From Actinomycetospora cinnamomea (GTDB lineage: Bacteria; Actinomycetota; Actinomycetes; Mycobacteriales; Pseudonocardiaceae): a stretch of 64,000 bases of DNA. Below, piece after piece: positions 16,164-24,724 of this stretch. A program made the translations under genes and the position numbers. The stretch lies in contig NZ_QEKW01000014.1 in the NCBI RefSeq assembly GCF_003096675.1, forward strand, positions 81,336-145,335, written 5' to 3'. A model generated the notes under the pieces. The model was given only the letters and a program-made list of their open reading frames with translations, was not told where the DNA came from and ran no database searches. Each line of letters starts with the position of its first letter. Within the stretch, counting starts at the first letter, position 1.

Positions 16164-16847
16164 GTGAGCCGGGTGCAACGGATGCTCGACGCGGCGGGGG
16201 AGCTCCTGCTCGCGCACGGGTACCGGCGGGTGACCGTCGACGACGTGGCCCGCCGCGCCGGCGTGGGCAAGGGCACCGTGTACCTGCACTTCGCGAGCAA
16301 GCTCGACCTGTTCGCCGGGGTCCTGCTGCGGGACTCCGTCGGCATCACGCGGGACCTGCGCGACGCGCTGCGCGCCGACCCGCGCGACGCCGCGCTCGAC
16401 GCGACGATGCGTCGGACGTTCCTGGCCGTGCAGCGCCGCCCGCTGACCCGGGCGCTGCACACCGGTGACGCCGACATGCTCGGCGCGATCGCCACGGACA
16501 CGAAGGCGGGACTCGAGGTCGTCACCGACAAGACGGCATTCGCGGCGGCGCACTTCGCCCTGCTCTACCGCCACGGTCTCCTCGCCGAGGACCCCGCCGC
16601 CACCGCGGACCTGGCCTACCGGTTCGCGGCCGCGTGCACCGGCTTCTTCCTCGACCACCTCGTCCCGGCCGGCGCCGGGATGGACGCGACGGCCCGGGCC
16701 GACGCCCTCGCCGCCGTCGTCCGGGCGGGGTTCACCCCGCCCGGCGAGCCCGACCCGGCCGCCCTCGTCGCGGCGGCGGACGAGCTCGCCGCGCTCTACG
16801 AGCACACCATCGACCACCTCGCCGCGGCCCTCCCGGAGGAGCCATGA
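16164..16847 (+). CDS. TetR/AcrR family transcriptional regulator
   Basis: A 227-aa regulator. The N-terminal helix-turn-helix VTVDDVARRAGVGKGTVYLHF followed by KLDLF is a standard TetR DNA-binding domain; the rest is a helical ligand-binding domain. GTG 16164 is chosen because of GAGGAGG just upstream. Its stop overlaps the ATG of the cytochrome P450 gene (ATGA), so the pair is translationally coupled. It probably represses the P450 and the divergent phosphotransferase until a lipophilic ligand or acyl-CoA binds. Confidence 0.9.
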   Translation: MSRVQRMLDAAGELLLAHGYRRVTVDDVARRAGVGKGTVYLHFASKLDLFAGVLLRDSVGITRDLRDALRADPRDAALDATMRRTFLAVQRRPLTRALHTGDADMLGAIATDTKAGLEVVTDKTAFAAAHFALLYRHGLLAEDPAATADLAYRFAAACTGFFLDHLVPAGAGMDATARADALAAVVRAGFTPPGEPDPAALVAAADELAALYEHTIDHLAAALPEEP

Positions 16848-18037
16848 CCACCCACCGCTCGACACTGCTCGACCGCGACCTCCCTCCCGACATCGCCGAC
16901 CTGCCCGCCGTGCTCGAGTGGCTCGCCGCGCTGCGTGCGCAGGCGCCGGTCTGGCGCGACCGCTACGGCATGCACCACGTCACCCGGCACGACGACGTGC
17001 AGCTGGTGCTGCGCGACCACGCCACGTTCAGCTCGGACTTCTCGGCGGTGATGCCGGGCTCCGAGACGATGACCAAGGGGATGCTCACCCGCCTCGACCC
17101 CCCGGAGCACCGGGCGCTGCGACACCTGGTGAGCGCCTCGTTCACCCCGCGGCGCGTCGCCGGGCTCGAGCCACGGATCCGCGAGCTCACGAGGCGGATG
17201 CTCGACGAGGCCGGCGAGGCGTTCGACCTCGTCGACACGCTCGCCTTCCCGCTGCCGGTGACCGTCATCGCCGAGATGCTCGGGCTGCCGGCCGCCGATC
17301 ACCCGCGGTTCCGCGCCTGGGCCGAGGGCCTGTTCTCGATGCAGGTCGACGACCCGAAGGAGGCCGTGAACGATCCGCGCGTGCGCGACGCGATGGGCGA
17401 GGTCACCACCTACCTCGGGGACTGGTGCCGTGCCCGCCGCGAGGACCCGACCGACGACCTGGTGTCGGCGCTCGTCACCACCGAGGTCGACGGCCGGCGC
17501 CTGGACGACGAGGAGGCCGCCAACTTCTCGATGCTGCTGCTGTTCGCCGGGCACATCACCACCACGCTGCTGCTCGGCAACGCGATCCGGGTGATCGACG
17601 GGAACCCCGGCGCCTGGGCGTCGCTGCGTGCCGACCCCTCGACGATCCCGGCGACGATCGAGGAGGTGCTGCGACTGCGCCCGCCGTTCCCTCTGACCGC
17701 GCGCGCCACCACCCGCGACGTCGACATCTCCGGGATCACGGTGCCGGAGCGGTCGATGGTCATGCCGTGGCTGCTCTCGGCCAACCACGACCCCGACGCC
17801 CACCCGGACCCGGAGCGCTTCGACCCGTCCCGCCCGGGGATCGGCGGCGGGTCCCAGCTGGCGTTCGGCCACGGCATCCACTTCTGCCTCGGCGCCCCGT
17901 TGGCCCGTCTCGAGGCGCGCGTGGCGCTGGAGGAGATGACCGCTCGCTACGCTGCGCTGTCCGTGGGCGAGGGGGAGCAACAGCCGTACACGAGTCGTGT
18001 GCTCGGCACCCGCCACCTCCCGGTGGTCACGACCTGA
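16844..18037 (+). CDS. Cytochrome P450
   Basis: A 397-aa soluble bacterial class I P450. The I-helix oxygen-activation motif is LLFAGHITTTLL, the ExxR pair is in EEVLRLR, and the heme-thiolate loop is FGHGIHFCLGAPLAR with the axial Cys near residue 348. It needs a ferredoxin and reductase that are not encoded nearby. Coupling to TetR and proximity to an APH-type phosphotransferase suggest oxidation of a lipid, sterol-like or xenobiotic substrate; no CYP family can be named with confidence. Confidence 0.92.
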   Translation: MTTHRSTLLDRDLPPDIADLPAVLEWLAALRAQAPVWRDRYGMHHVTRHDDVQLVLRDHATFSSDFSAVMPGSETMTKGMLTRLDPPEHRALRHLVSASFTPRRVAGLEPRIRELTRRMLDEAGEAFDLVDTLAFPLPVTVIAEMLGLPAADHPRFRAWAEGLFSMQVDDPKEAVNDPRVRDAMGEVTTYLGDWCRARREDPTDDLVSALVTTEVDGRRLDDEEAANFSMLLLFAGHITTTLLLGNAIRVIDGNPGAWASLRADPSTIPATIEEVLRLRPPFPLTARATTRDVDISGITVPERSMVMPWLLSANHDPDAHPDPERFDPSRPGIGGGSQLAFGHGIHFCLGAPLARLEARVALEEMTARYAALSVGEGEQQPYTSRVLGTRHLPVVTT

Positions 18038-18102
18038 TCGGGTGAGCGTCACCCCGGGTGACCGTGTGCTGATTACCCATCACGATCAGTCACGATGAGC
18101 GC

Positions 18103-18822
18103 GTGTCCCGCGCCGCGCTCGCCCGCCTCCTGCTCGGGGTCGCCGTCGCCGTCTGCGCGGCCGCCGCCGTGGTCACGCTGACGACGGCGCACGTGCCCAC
18201 CGCCCCCGTCGCCGCCCCCGTCACCGCCCCCGCGCCCGATCCGGCGGCCGCCCTCACCGGCCTCGCGGCGGCACCGCCGGGGGAGCGGGCCGTCGTCGCG
18301 CGGGTCGTCGACGCGGTCACGTTCGACGCGCGCCTGCCCGACGGCGGGCCGGTGGTGCGGGTACGCGCGCTGGGCGTACAGCCGCCCGGCGCCTGCTACG
18401 GCGAGCAGGCGACGGCGTTCGCGTCGCGGGTGCTGGCCCGACGCGCGGTGACCCTCGTGGCCGGGCCGGGCCGGGCCGCCGACCGGTTCGACCGCCGCCT
18501 CGCCACCGTCACGCTGGACGGCGGCGGGGACTACGCCGTGCTCGCCGCCGAGGCGGGGATCGCCCGCGCCTACGCCGCCGACGCCGCGCCCGAGGCGATG
18601 CCCGCGGTACGCGCTGCCCAGGACCGCGCCCGCCTCGCGGAACGGGGCGTCTGGGGCGCGCCGTGCCGCGGCGCCGAGGCCGCGCGGGACACGCCGAGCG
18701 CGGGCAGCACGGCCAGGAGCAGCACGGCCACGAGCAGCACGGCCACGAGCAGGACGACCGCCTCCACCGCGGCCGGGAGCGGCGCGGCCCGGGGCGGCGC
18801 GGCCGGGGTCGACGGCTCCTGA
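18103..18822 (+). CDS. Membrane-anchored staphylococcal nuclease-like protein
   Basis: A 239-aa protein with an N-terminal signal/anchor helix (residues 6-27), a Pro/Ala linker, an SNase (TNase) OB-fold domain about 60-200 and a low-complexity Ser/Thr/Ala tail. SNase landmarks are VVDAVTFDARLPDG, VRVRALGV and RFDRRLATV. The second catalytic position differs: where family members have a Pro-Glu pair after the conserved strand, this protein reads QPPGAC, so the general-base Glu seems missing. It is probably extracytoplasmic and perhaps a non-catalytic nucleic-acid or protein binder. Confidence 0.7.
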   Translation: MSRAALARLLLGVAVAVCAAAAVVTLTTAHVPTAPVAAPVTAPAPDPAAALTGLAAAPPGERAVVARVVDAVTFDARLPDGGPVVRVRALGVQPPGACYGEQATAFASRVLARRAVTLVAGPGRAADRFDRRLATVTLDGGGDYAVLAAEAGIARAYAADAAPEAMPAVRAAQDRARLAERGVWGAPCRGAEAARDTPSAGSTARSSTATSSTATSRTTASTAAGSGAARGGAAGVDGS

Positions 18823-18825
18823 CCG

Positions 18826-19317
18826 TCAGTCGCCCGGGCGCGCCTCGTGGTGCCGCCGCCCGTGGGTGCGGCGGTCCTCCTTCATGGCCGCCTCGAACAC
18901 GTGGCGCCGGCCGCCGGCGAGCCGTTCGCGGGCCCGGCGTTCGTGGTCGCGCACGACCGACCAGTACGTGTCGTCGTACTCCTCGACGATCTGGAAGCTC
19001 CAGCGGCCCTCGAGGAGGTTGCGCCCGACGAGGTCGGCCTCGATCTCGTCGGCGATCCCGTCGTGGCCGGCTCCGCGGAGGGCGTCGACGGCCTTGCCGA
19101 TCGTGAGGTCGGCGGTGCCCGAGAGCTGGTGGAACGCGTAGAGGTGCCCGCGGGCGCGCTCGACGAACTCCATGCCCTCGGAGAGCTTGCCGAGCGCCTC
19201 GACGGTGGCCTGGTCGAGGTCGCCGCGACGGTCGGGGCCGAGGGCGTCCTCGCCGGTCTCGTGGCGGACCGAGCCGCCGTGGTCGTCGTACGCGTCGGGG
19301 GCCGGGACGTCGCTCAC
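18826..19317 (-). CDS. Conserved-looking hypothetical protein
   Basis: A 163-aa hydrophilic, helical protein with no family I can name. The central part (VEALGKLSEGMEFVERARGHLYAFHQLSG) reads like a long helix pair, and the C-terminal half has charged helices (YWSVVRDHERRARERL) with several His residues near the end. There is no signal peptide and there are no cysteines. It converges with the nuclease-like gene, with stops only three bases apart. The ATG at 19317 is the first plausible start. Confidence 0.6.
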   Translation of the reverse strand: MSDVPAPDAYDDHGGSVRHETGEDALGPDRRGDLDQATVEALGKLSEGMEFVERARGHLYAFHQLSGTADLTIGKAVDALRGAGHDGIADEIEADLVGRNLLEGRWSFQIVEEYDDTYWSVVRDHERRARERLAGGRRHVFEAAMKEDRRTHGRRHHEARPGD

Positions 19318-19357
19318 GCCGCGGACTTCCCGGGGGTGTCGGGTCGGAAACGGTGGT

Positions 19358-19397
19358 GTGCGTGCTTACCCGTGCCCTGGCACGGGAGAGCACGCAC
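19358..19397. repeat. Family C hairpin upstream of 18826-19317
   Basis: Arms GTGCGTGCT and AGCACGCAC with inner stem CCCGTGCC-CT-GGCACGGG, a 40-nt hairpin with one mismatch. It lies 12 bp past the stop of the FAD-linked oxidase on the minus strand and is a good terminator candidate for it. The core matches the element between boxC and boxB. Confidence 0.7.
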
Positions 19398-19408
19398 GAG
19401 AGCGGAGC

Positions 19409-20806
19409 TCAAAGCACCTTGCCGGGGTTGAGGATCGCGTGGGGGTCGAGGGCGGCCTTGACCGCGCGCTGCATGGCCAGGACCTCGGGCGCCTGCTCGC
19501 GCTGCAGGCCGTCGCGCTTGAGCAGCCCGACCCCGTGCTCGCCGGTGACCGTGCCGCCGAGGGCGAGGGCCTCGGCGAGGATCTCCTCGAACGCCGCCTG
19601 CGCGCGCTCGCGGGCCGGCTCGTCGCCGACCGGGGTGATCAGCAGCGGGTGGAGGTTGCCGTCGCCGGCGTGCGCGAGGTTGGCGATCGTCGTGTCGTGG
19701 CGGCGTCCGATCTCCTGGATGCGCGCGAGCATCTCGGGCACCGCGGCCCGCGGCACGCAGACGTCCTCGGTGAGCACCGGCCCGAGCCGCTCCAGGGCGG
19801 GGTAGGCGAGGCGCCGGGCGGCGAAGAGCGCGTCGGCCTCCTCGGCGTCGGCGGCCTGCGCGGCGAAGCTGGCACCGGCCTCGGAGAAGTGCCGCACCAT
19901 CTCGCCCGCCTCGGTGTCCCCGGCGGCTCCCGGCGCGTCCGAGCGCCCCAGCAGCACGACGTCGGCCTCGCCCGCCAGGCCCATCTTCTTCCAGGCGTCG
20001 ACGGCCTCGAGGCACGTGCGGTCCACCAGCTCCAGCGCCGACGGCGTCAGCCCCGCGGCGGTGATCGCGGCGACGGCGCGTCCGGCGTCGACGACGGAGC
20101 CGAAGTACCCGGCGACGGTGTGCTCCGGCGCGCGGGCCGGGCGCAGCTTCACGGTGACCTCGGTGATCACCCCGAGCGTGCCCTCGGACCCGACCATCAA
20201 CCCGGCCAGGTCGAGCCCCGCGACGCCCTTGGCGGTGCGCCGGCCCAGCCGCACGAGCTCGCCGAGTCCGTTGACGACCTGCATCCCCAGCACATAGTCG
20301 CGGGTGACGCCGTACTTGACGCAGCAGACCCCGCCGGCGTTGGTGGCGACGTTGCCGCCGATGGTCGACCAGGGCGAGCTGGCCGGGTCCGGCGGGTACC
20401 AGAGCCCCAGCTCCGCGCACGCCGCGCGCAGGTCGTCGTTGACCACCCCGGGCTGGACGACCGCGAGCCGCTCGGCCGGGTCGATCTCGAGGACGCCGGT
20501 CATGTGCTCGGTGGACACGACGACCGCGCCCTCGGTCGCGTTGGCACCGCCCGAGAGCCCCGTGCCCGCGCCGCGGGGGACCACCGGCGCCCGGTGGGAC
20601 AGGCACGCCTGCACGACGGCCTGCACCTCCTCGGCCGTGCGCGGGCGCACCACGGCCGCCGGCAGGGCGTGCGGCGCCCACTCGGCGTCGTCGTGGGCGT
20701 AGCTCGCGAGGACGTCGGGGTCGTCGAGCACCCGTCCCGCGGGCAGCGCCGCGACCAGGGCCCCGACGACCGCGGACGCCGCCACGGGTTCGGCGGTGGT
20801 GCTCAT
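19409..20806 (-). CDS. FAD-linked oxidase, GlcD / D-lactate dehydrogenase type
   Basis: A 465-aa VAO/PCMH-fold flavoprotein. The FAD-binding N-terminal domain shows RGAGTGLSGGA, the pyrophosphate loop, and WSTIGGNVATNAGG; the C-terminal FAD-oxidase domain shows NLAHAGDGNLHP and GEHGVGLLK with conserved metal/substrate histidines. The family oxidises 2-hydroxy acids such as glycolate, D-lactate or D-2-hydroxyglutarate and passes electrons to the membrane quinone pool or to ETF. It is monocistronic. A hairpin follows it, and a ferredoxin-like gene diverges from it. Confidence 0.88.
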   Translation of the reverse strand: MSTTAEPVAASAVVGALVAALPAGRVLDDPDVLASYAHDDAEWAPHALPAAVVRPRTAEEVQAVVQACLSHRAPVVPRGAGTGLSGGANATEGAVVVSTEHMTGVLEIDPAERLAVVQPGVVNDDLRAACAELGLWYPPDPASSPWSTIGGNVATNAGGVCCVKYGVTRDYVLGMQVVNGLGELVRLGRRTAKGVAGLDLAGLMVGSEGTLGVITEVTVKLRPARAPEHTVAGYFGSVVDAGRAVAAITAAGLTPSALELVDRTCLEAVDAWKKMGLAGEADVVLLGRSDAPGAAGDTEAGEMVRHFSEAGASFAAQAADAEEADALFAARRLAYPALERLGPVLTEDVCVPRAAVPEMLARIQEIGRRHDTTIANLAHAGDGNLHPLLITPVGDEPARERAQAAFEEILAEALALGGTVTGEHGVGLLKRDGLQREQAPEVLAMQRAVKAALDPHAILNPGKVL

Positions 20807-20895
20807 GGCGTCCCCCTCGTCGGCTCGCTCGGTCCACCGTAACCGGCAGCGGCTCCCGGGCGGGGGCGTCGCGCGACGGCTACCGTCCCCGCTCG

Positions 20896-21255
20896 ATGAG
20901 CGCCGTACCGACCCTCACCGTCTGCCGCGGCTGCTGCTGCGGCACGTCCACCAAGCACCCCGGCGTCGACCACCGCGCCCAGCTCGAGCGCCTGCGCGCC
21001 GCCGCCGGACGTGTCCGGGTCAGTGACTGCCTCGACGCGTGCGCTTACTCGAACGTCGTGGTCGTGTCGCCGTCGCCCGCGGGCCGGCGTGCGGGGGCCC
21101 GCCCCGTGTGGCTGCTCGGCGTGCTCGACGCGGAGACCGAGGACGAGGTCGTCGCGTGGGTCCGCGCGGGCGGGCCGGGCGTGGCCGAGCCGCCGGGCAT
21201 GCTCGACCTGCGGATCTTCACGCCGTCGCGCCGGGTCCGCGCCGCCGTCGACTGA
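20896..21255 (+). CDS. (2Fe-2S) ferredoxin-like protein, thioredoxin fold
   Basis: A 119-aa protein. The N-terminal CRGCCCGTSTKHP and the later VSDCLDACAYSNVVVV give the four-cysteine pattern of thioredoxin-like [2Fe-2S] ferredoxins, about the usual 80-110 aa plus a short tail. It probably acts as a small cytoplasmic electron carrier or iron-sulfur sensor. The first cluster motif is unusually cysteine-rich (CxxCCC). It starts divergently from the FAD oxidase and 28 bp before the polyol dehydrogenase, with which it may be cotranscribed. Confidence 0.75.
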   Translation: MSAVPTLTVCRGCCCGTSTKHPGVDHRAQLERLRAAAGRVRVSDCLDACAYSNVVVVSPSPAGRRAGARPVWLLGVLDAETEDEVVAWVRAGGPGVAEPPGMLDLRIFTPSRRVRAAVD

Positions 21256-21283
21256 TCCCCGCCGGGGCGTGTAGGACGGTGCG

Positions 21284-22291
21284 GTGACCGATCAGCAGCG
21301 GGTGGCCGTGCTCCAGGAGCCGGAGCGCATGACCGTCGAGACCCGTCCGGTGCCCACGCCGGGCACGGGCGAGGTCCAGGTCGCGGTGCGGGCGGTGAGC
21401 GTGTGCGGCTCCGACGTCCACTACTACGACCACGGGCGCATCGGCGGCTTCGTCATGCACGCCCCGCTGGTGCTCGGGCACGAGACGTCGGGCGTGGTCA
21501 GCGCGGTGGGCGAGGGCGTCGAGGAACCGGCGGTGGGGACGCGCGTCGCGGTCGAGCCGCAGCGCAACTGCGGGCGCTGCGAGCAGTGCGCCCGCGGGCG
21601 CTACCACCTCTGCCCGTGGATCGCGTTCTTTGCCACGCCGCCGGTGGACGGCTCCTTCGCGCAGTACGTCGTCGTCCCCGCGGTGCGGGCGCACCCGGTG
21701 CCCGAGGCGCTCTCCGACGATGCCGCGGCGATGATCGAGCCGCTGGCGGTGGCCGTGCACGCGGCGGGCAAGGCCGACATCGGCCCGGGCGCGCGGGTGT
21801 TCGTCAGCGGCGCGGGCCCGGTGGGGCTGCTCTGCCTGCAGGTCGCGAAGGCCCGGGGCGCGGCGCACGTGAGCGTGTCCGACCCGGTGGCGCGGCGCCG
21901 TGACAAGGCGCGCGAGTTCGGCGCCGACACCGTCCTGGACCCCGCGGAGGCGGGCGAGGTCGGGCCGACGGACGTCGTGCTCGAGTGCACCGGGGTCCAG
22001 GCGGCGATCGACCTCGCGGTCGCCGCGACGACGCCGGCGGCGACGGTGGTCCTCGTCGGCACTGGGGCGGAGGTGACCCTGCCCCTGGACCTCGTCCAGT
22101 CCCGCGAGCTCGTGCTCAAGGGGACGTTCCGCTACGCCCACGTCTACCCGGCGGCGATCGCGCTGGCCGCGTCCGGCGCGGTGCGCCTCGACGCGATGGT
22201 CACCTCGCACCACGACCTGGACGGTGCCGAGGACGCGCTGCTGGCCGCGCGCCGCGATCCGGAGGCCATCAAGGCGGTCGTGCGGCCCTGA
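21284..22291 (+). CDS. Zinc-dependent polyol/sorbitol-type dehydrogenase
   Basis: A 335-aa medium-chain dehydrogenase. The catalytic zinc site is seen in SVCGSDVHYYDHGRIG and LGHETSG; structural-zinc cysteines are in CGRCEQCARGRYHLC; the NAD Rossmann motif is VSGAGPVGLL. The sequence is closest in style to L-iditol/xylitol dehydrogenases, which oxidise polyols to ketoses with NAD+. The GTG start has only a weak ribosome site. A strong hairpin follows at 22330-22368. Confidence 0.88.
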   Translation: MTDQQRVAVLQEPERMTVETRPVPTPGTGEVQVAVRAVSVCGSDVHYYDHGRIGGFVMHAPLVLGHETSGVVSAVGEGVEEPAVGTRVAVEPQRNCGRCEQCARGRYHLCPWIAFFATPPVDGSFAQYVVVPAVRAHPVPEALSDDAAAMIEPLAVAVHAAGKADIGPGARVFVSGAGPVGLLCLQVAKARGAAHVSVSDPVARRRDKAREFGADTVLDPAEAGEVGPTDVVLECTGVQAAIDLAVAATTPAATVVLVGTGAEVTLPLDLVQSRELVLKGTFRYAHVYPAAIALAASGAVRLDAMVTSHHDLDGAEDALLAARRDPEAIKAVVRP

Positions 22292-22329
22292 GACGACACC
22301 GGCCCTGAGCCACCACCGACCCGGGGACA

Positions 22330-22368
22330 CCACCGGCCGGCGCCGCGGTCCGCGGTGCCGGCCGGTGG
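22330..22368. terminator. Strong bidirectional hairpin terminator
   Basis: A 39-nt, almost perfect inverted repeat (CCACCGGCCGGC ... GCCGGCCGGTGG with CCGCGG inside; one GU pair) between the convergent dehydrogenase and membrane-protein genes. No U-tract. It is a good candidate to stop transcription from both sides. Confidence 0.75.
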
Positions 22369-22384
22369 GGTGGCGCGCCGAGGA

Positions 22385-23077
22385 TCAGGCGGCGACGGCG
22401 GAGCCGATGCTGCTGACCGCCGAGCCGGCGCGGCGGGCGATGCCGCGGAGCTGGTCACCCGGGCGCTGCTGCTCGTTGGCCTGGGCCGAGAGCACGACGA
22501 TCGCGCCGGTGAGCACCGGGACCGCGTACTGCAGGGCGTGCAGCTGGCGGTTGGCGCGGGCGACGTCGACCGGCAGCTGCTCGGCGACGTTGCTGACGGT
22601 CTGGCCGGCGCGCTTGTCCGCCTCGCGGGCGGCCTCGCCGGCACCGCTCGAGGCGCCCTGCTTCGTGGTGGCGTCCGACAGCGGCGAGGTGGTCGACGAC
22701 GAGGCGTCGCTCGCCTGATGGATCACCGCGTCCTCGACCTTCTTGCCCACGAGGCGGGTGTAGCCCGACGCGGCGATCGCAGCGACGGTCAGCGCGAGCT
22801 TGGCGTTGACCGTGCCGGTGTGGCCCTTCTGCGCGAGGGCACGCTTGCGGTTCTCGGCCAGCAGGCCGGCGCCGCCGATGGTGTGCGCGGCGATCGCCGC
22901 GAAGTTCACCGGGCTCCACTTGGCCCAGCCGATGCTGGAGACGCGGTCGGCGGTGCGCCGGTCGCCGGCCTCCTCGGCCGCGGCGTTGAGGCCCGCGAGG
23001 CCGAACAGCGAGCCGCCGAACCAGGCGGCGAGGCCGACGTCGTGGAGGGCGTGGAGGACGGTGTTGCGCGTGCTCAT
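22385..23077 (-). CDS. Conserved actinobacterial membrane protein
   Basis: A 230-aa protein with about four hydrophobic segments: near the N-terminus (GLAAWFGGSLFGLAGL), 58-74, 92-106 and VPVLTGAIVVLSAQANEQQ near 190. They are separated by a hydrophilic Ser/Thr/Lys loop. No enzymatic motif is visible. Proteins of this type are found in many actinomycetes without a known role. The ATG at 23077 is the clear start. The 165 bp upstream contain a 13-bp direct repeat (CGACTCAGAGCCC, near 23226 and 23240) and nothing else evident. Confidence 0.6.
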   Translation of the reverse strand: MSTRNTVLHALHDVGLAAWFGGSLFGLAGLNAAAEEAGDRRTADRVSSIGWAKWSPVNFAAIAAHTIGGAGLLAENRKRALAQKGHTGTVNAKLALTVAAIAASGYTRLVGKKVEDAVIHQASDASSSTTSPLSDATTKQGASSGAGEAAREADKRAGQTVSNVAEQLPVDVARANRQLHALQYAVPVLTGAIVVLSAQANEQQRPGDQLRGIARRAGSAVSSIGSAVAA

Positions 23078-23242
23078 GGGACTCCCTGGCCGTTGCGGGC
23101 ACGCGGATCCGCCGCGGCGATCACCGCGGGGGCGCGTGCGGGGCGGCGGAACGTGTCCGCCTCGGATGGGCTGTCCTGCTCAACCCGGTACACGGGGGTG
23201 ACCGGTCGAGCCGCCGCGAAACCGCGACTCAGAGCCCACGAC

Positions 23243-24682
23243 TCAGAGCCCGTAGCTCTCCAGGAGGCGCAGCCACACCTCGCTCATCGTCGGGAACGAC
23301 GGGACCGCGTGCCACAGGCGCTCGAGGGGCACCTCGCCGACGACCATCACCGTGGCGGCGTGCAGCATGTCGGTGACGTCCTGGCCCACCAGCGTGGCGC
23401 CGACGACCACGCGGCGCTCGCGGTCGACGACGATCGTCGCCAGTCCCGAGTAGCCGTCGGCCTGCAGCGATCCGCCCGCCGTGCTGCCGATGTCGTAGCT
23501 GACCGACTCGACGTCCAGCCCGGCGTCGCGGGCCGCCCGCTCGGTGAGGCCGACGGCCGCGACCTGCGGGTCGGTGAACACCACCTGGGTCACCGCGGTG
23601 CGCTCGGCGGTGGTGGCGGTCTTGGCGTAGCGCCCCCCGAGCATCGCCGTCTCGCCCTTCGAGCGGGCGACGATGACGTCGGCGCACGCGCGGGCCTGGT
23701 ACTTGCCCATGTGCGTGAGCTTGGCGCGGTCGGTGCAGTCGCCGACGGCGTAGAGCCACTCGCCGTCGACCCCGGTGACCAGCGTCGTGTCGTCCACGGG
23801 CAGGACGTCGCCGTCCCGCATCCCGACCGTGTCCAGACCGACCCCCCGGGTGCCGGGACGGCGTCCGGCAGCGACGACGAACTCGTCGGCGGTGACCTCA
23901 CCGCCGTCGTCGAGCGTCGCGTGCACCGTGGAGCCGTCGCGGCGCACCGCGGAGACCGAGGTGCCAAGCCGGACGTCGACGCCGTCGTCGCGCAGCGAGG
24001 AGAGCACGCGCTCGCCGGCGGCGGGCTCCATGGTGGGCAGGAGGCGTTCGCCGTGCTGGACGAGCGTCACCGAGGAGCCGAGGCGCCGCCAGGCCGTCGC
24101 GAGCTCGCAGCCGACCGCCCCGCCGCCGAGGATGATCATCGAGCCGGGCACCCGTGGCGCGCCGGTGGCTTCGCGGTTGGTCCAGGCGCCCACGTCGTGG
24201 ATCCCGTTCACCGGGGGCATGGTCGGCACGCTGCCGGTAGCCACGACGACCGCCCGGGTAGCCGCCAGCGAGGTGGTGGTGCCGTCGTCGTGGTCGACCT
24301 CGACCCGGCGCTCCCCGGACAGGCGCCCGCGACCGCGGACGAGCAGGGCGCCCGTGCTGCCGATCCAGTCCGCCTGGGAGGAGTCGTCGAAGTGGTGCAC
24401 GAACTCGTCGCGACGCGCGAGGACGGCGTCGGCGTCGACGGACCCGTCCCCGGACCCGTCGAGGACCTCGCGCACACCCGGCATCCGGTCCGCCGCGGCC
24501 CGCAGCTCGACGGGGCGCAGCAGGGCCTTGCTGGGGATGCACGCCCAGTAGGAGCACTCGCCCCCGGCGCGTTCCGACTCCACGATGGCGACGCTCAGCC
24601 CGGCGCGGACGACACGGTCGGCGACGTTCTCGCCGGCGGGTCCGGCGCCGAGGACGACGACGTCGATCTCCTGGGTGCTCAT
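23243..24682 (-). CDS. FAD-dependent pyridine nucleotide-disulfide oxidoreductase
   Basis: A 479-aa class I flavin disulfide reductase. It shows FAD-binding GAGPAGE at the N-terminus, the redox-active pair in GGECSYWACIPSK (Cys-x4-Cys), an NAD(P) motif LGGGAVGCELA, and the second FAD contact YAVGDCTDRAKLTHMG. The C-terminal dimer region reads HAVPSFPTMSE where lipoamide dehydrogenases have HAHPT-SE, so it keeps the His-Glu neighbourhood with an insertion. It is not beside 2-oxoacid dehydrogenase genes, so it is more likely a mercuric-reductase-like or general disulfide/quinone reductase than Lpd. Confidence 0.85.
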   Translation of the reverse strand: MSTQEIDVVVLGAGPAGENVADRVVRAGLSVAIVESERAGGECSYWACIPSKALLRPVELRAAADRMPGVREVLDGSGDGSVDADAVLARRDEFVHHFDDSSQADWIGSTGALLVRGRGRLSGERRVEVDHDDGTTTSLAATRAVVVATGSVPTMPPVNGIHDVGAWTNREATGAPRVPGSMIILGGGAVGCELATAWRRLGSSVTLVQHGERLLPTMEPAAGERVLSSLRDDGVDVRLGTSVSAVRRDGSTVHATLDDGGEVTADEFVVAAGRRPGTRGVGLDTVGMRDGDVLPVDDTTLVTGVDGEWLYAVGDCTDRAKLTHMGKYQARACADVIVARSKGETAMLGGRYAKTATTAERTAVTQVVFTDPQVAAVGLTERAARDAGLDVESVSYDIGSTAGGSLQADGYSGLATIVVDRERRVVVGATLVGQDVTDMLHAATVMVVGEVPLERLWHAVPSFPTMSEVWLRLLESYGL

Positions 24683-24724
24683 GGGGCCCAGCCTGCCCCT
24701 GATTCCGCGAGCCGGAAACGCCCC

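Noticed and set aside
22355..24724. N-terminal extension of the SDR gene at 24725
   Set aside because: The frame is antisense to two real genes and reads as low-complexity; SDR homology begins at the GTG 24725.
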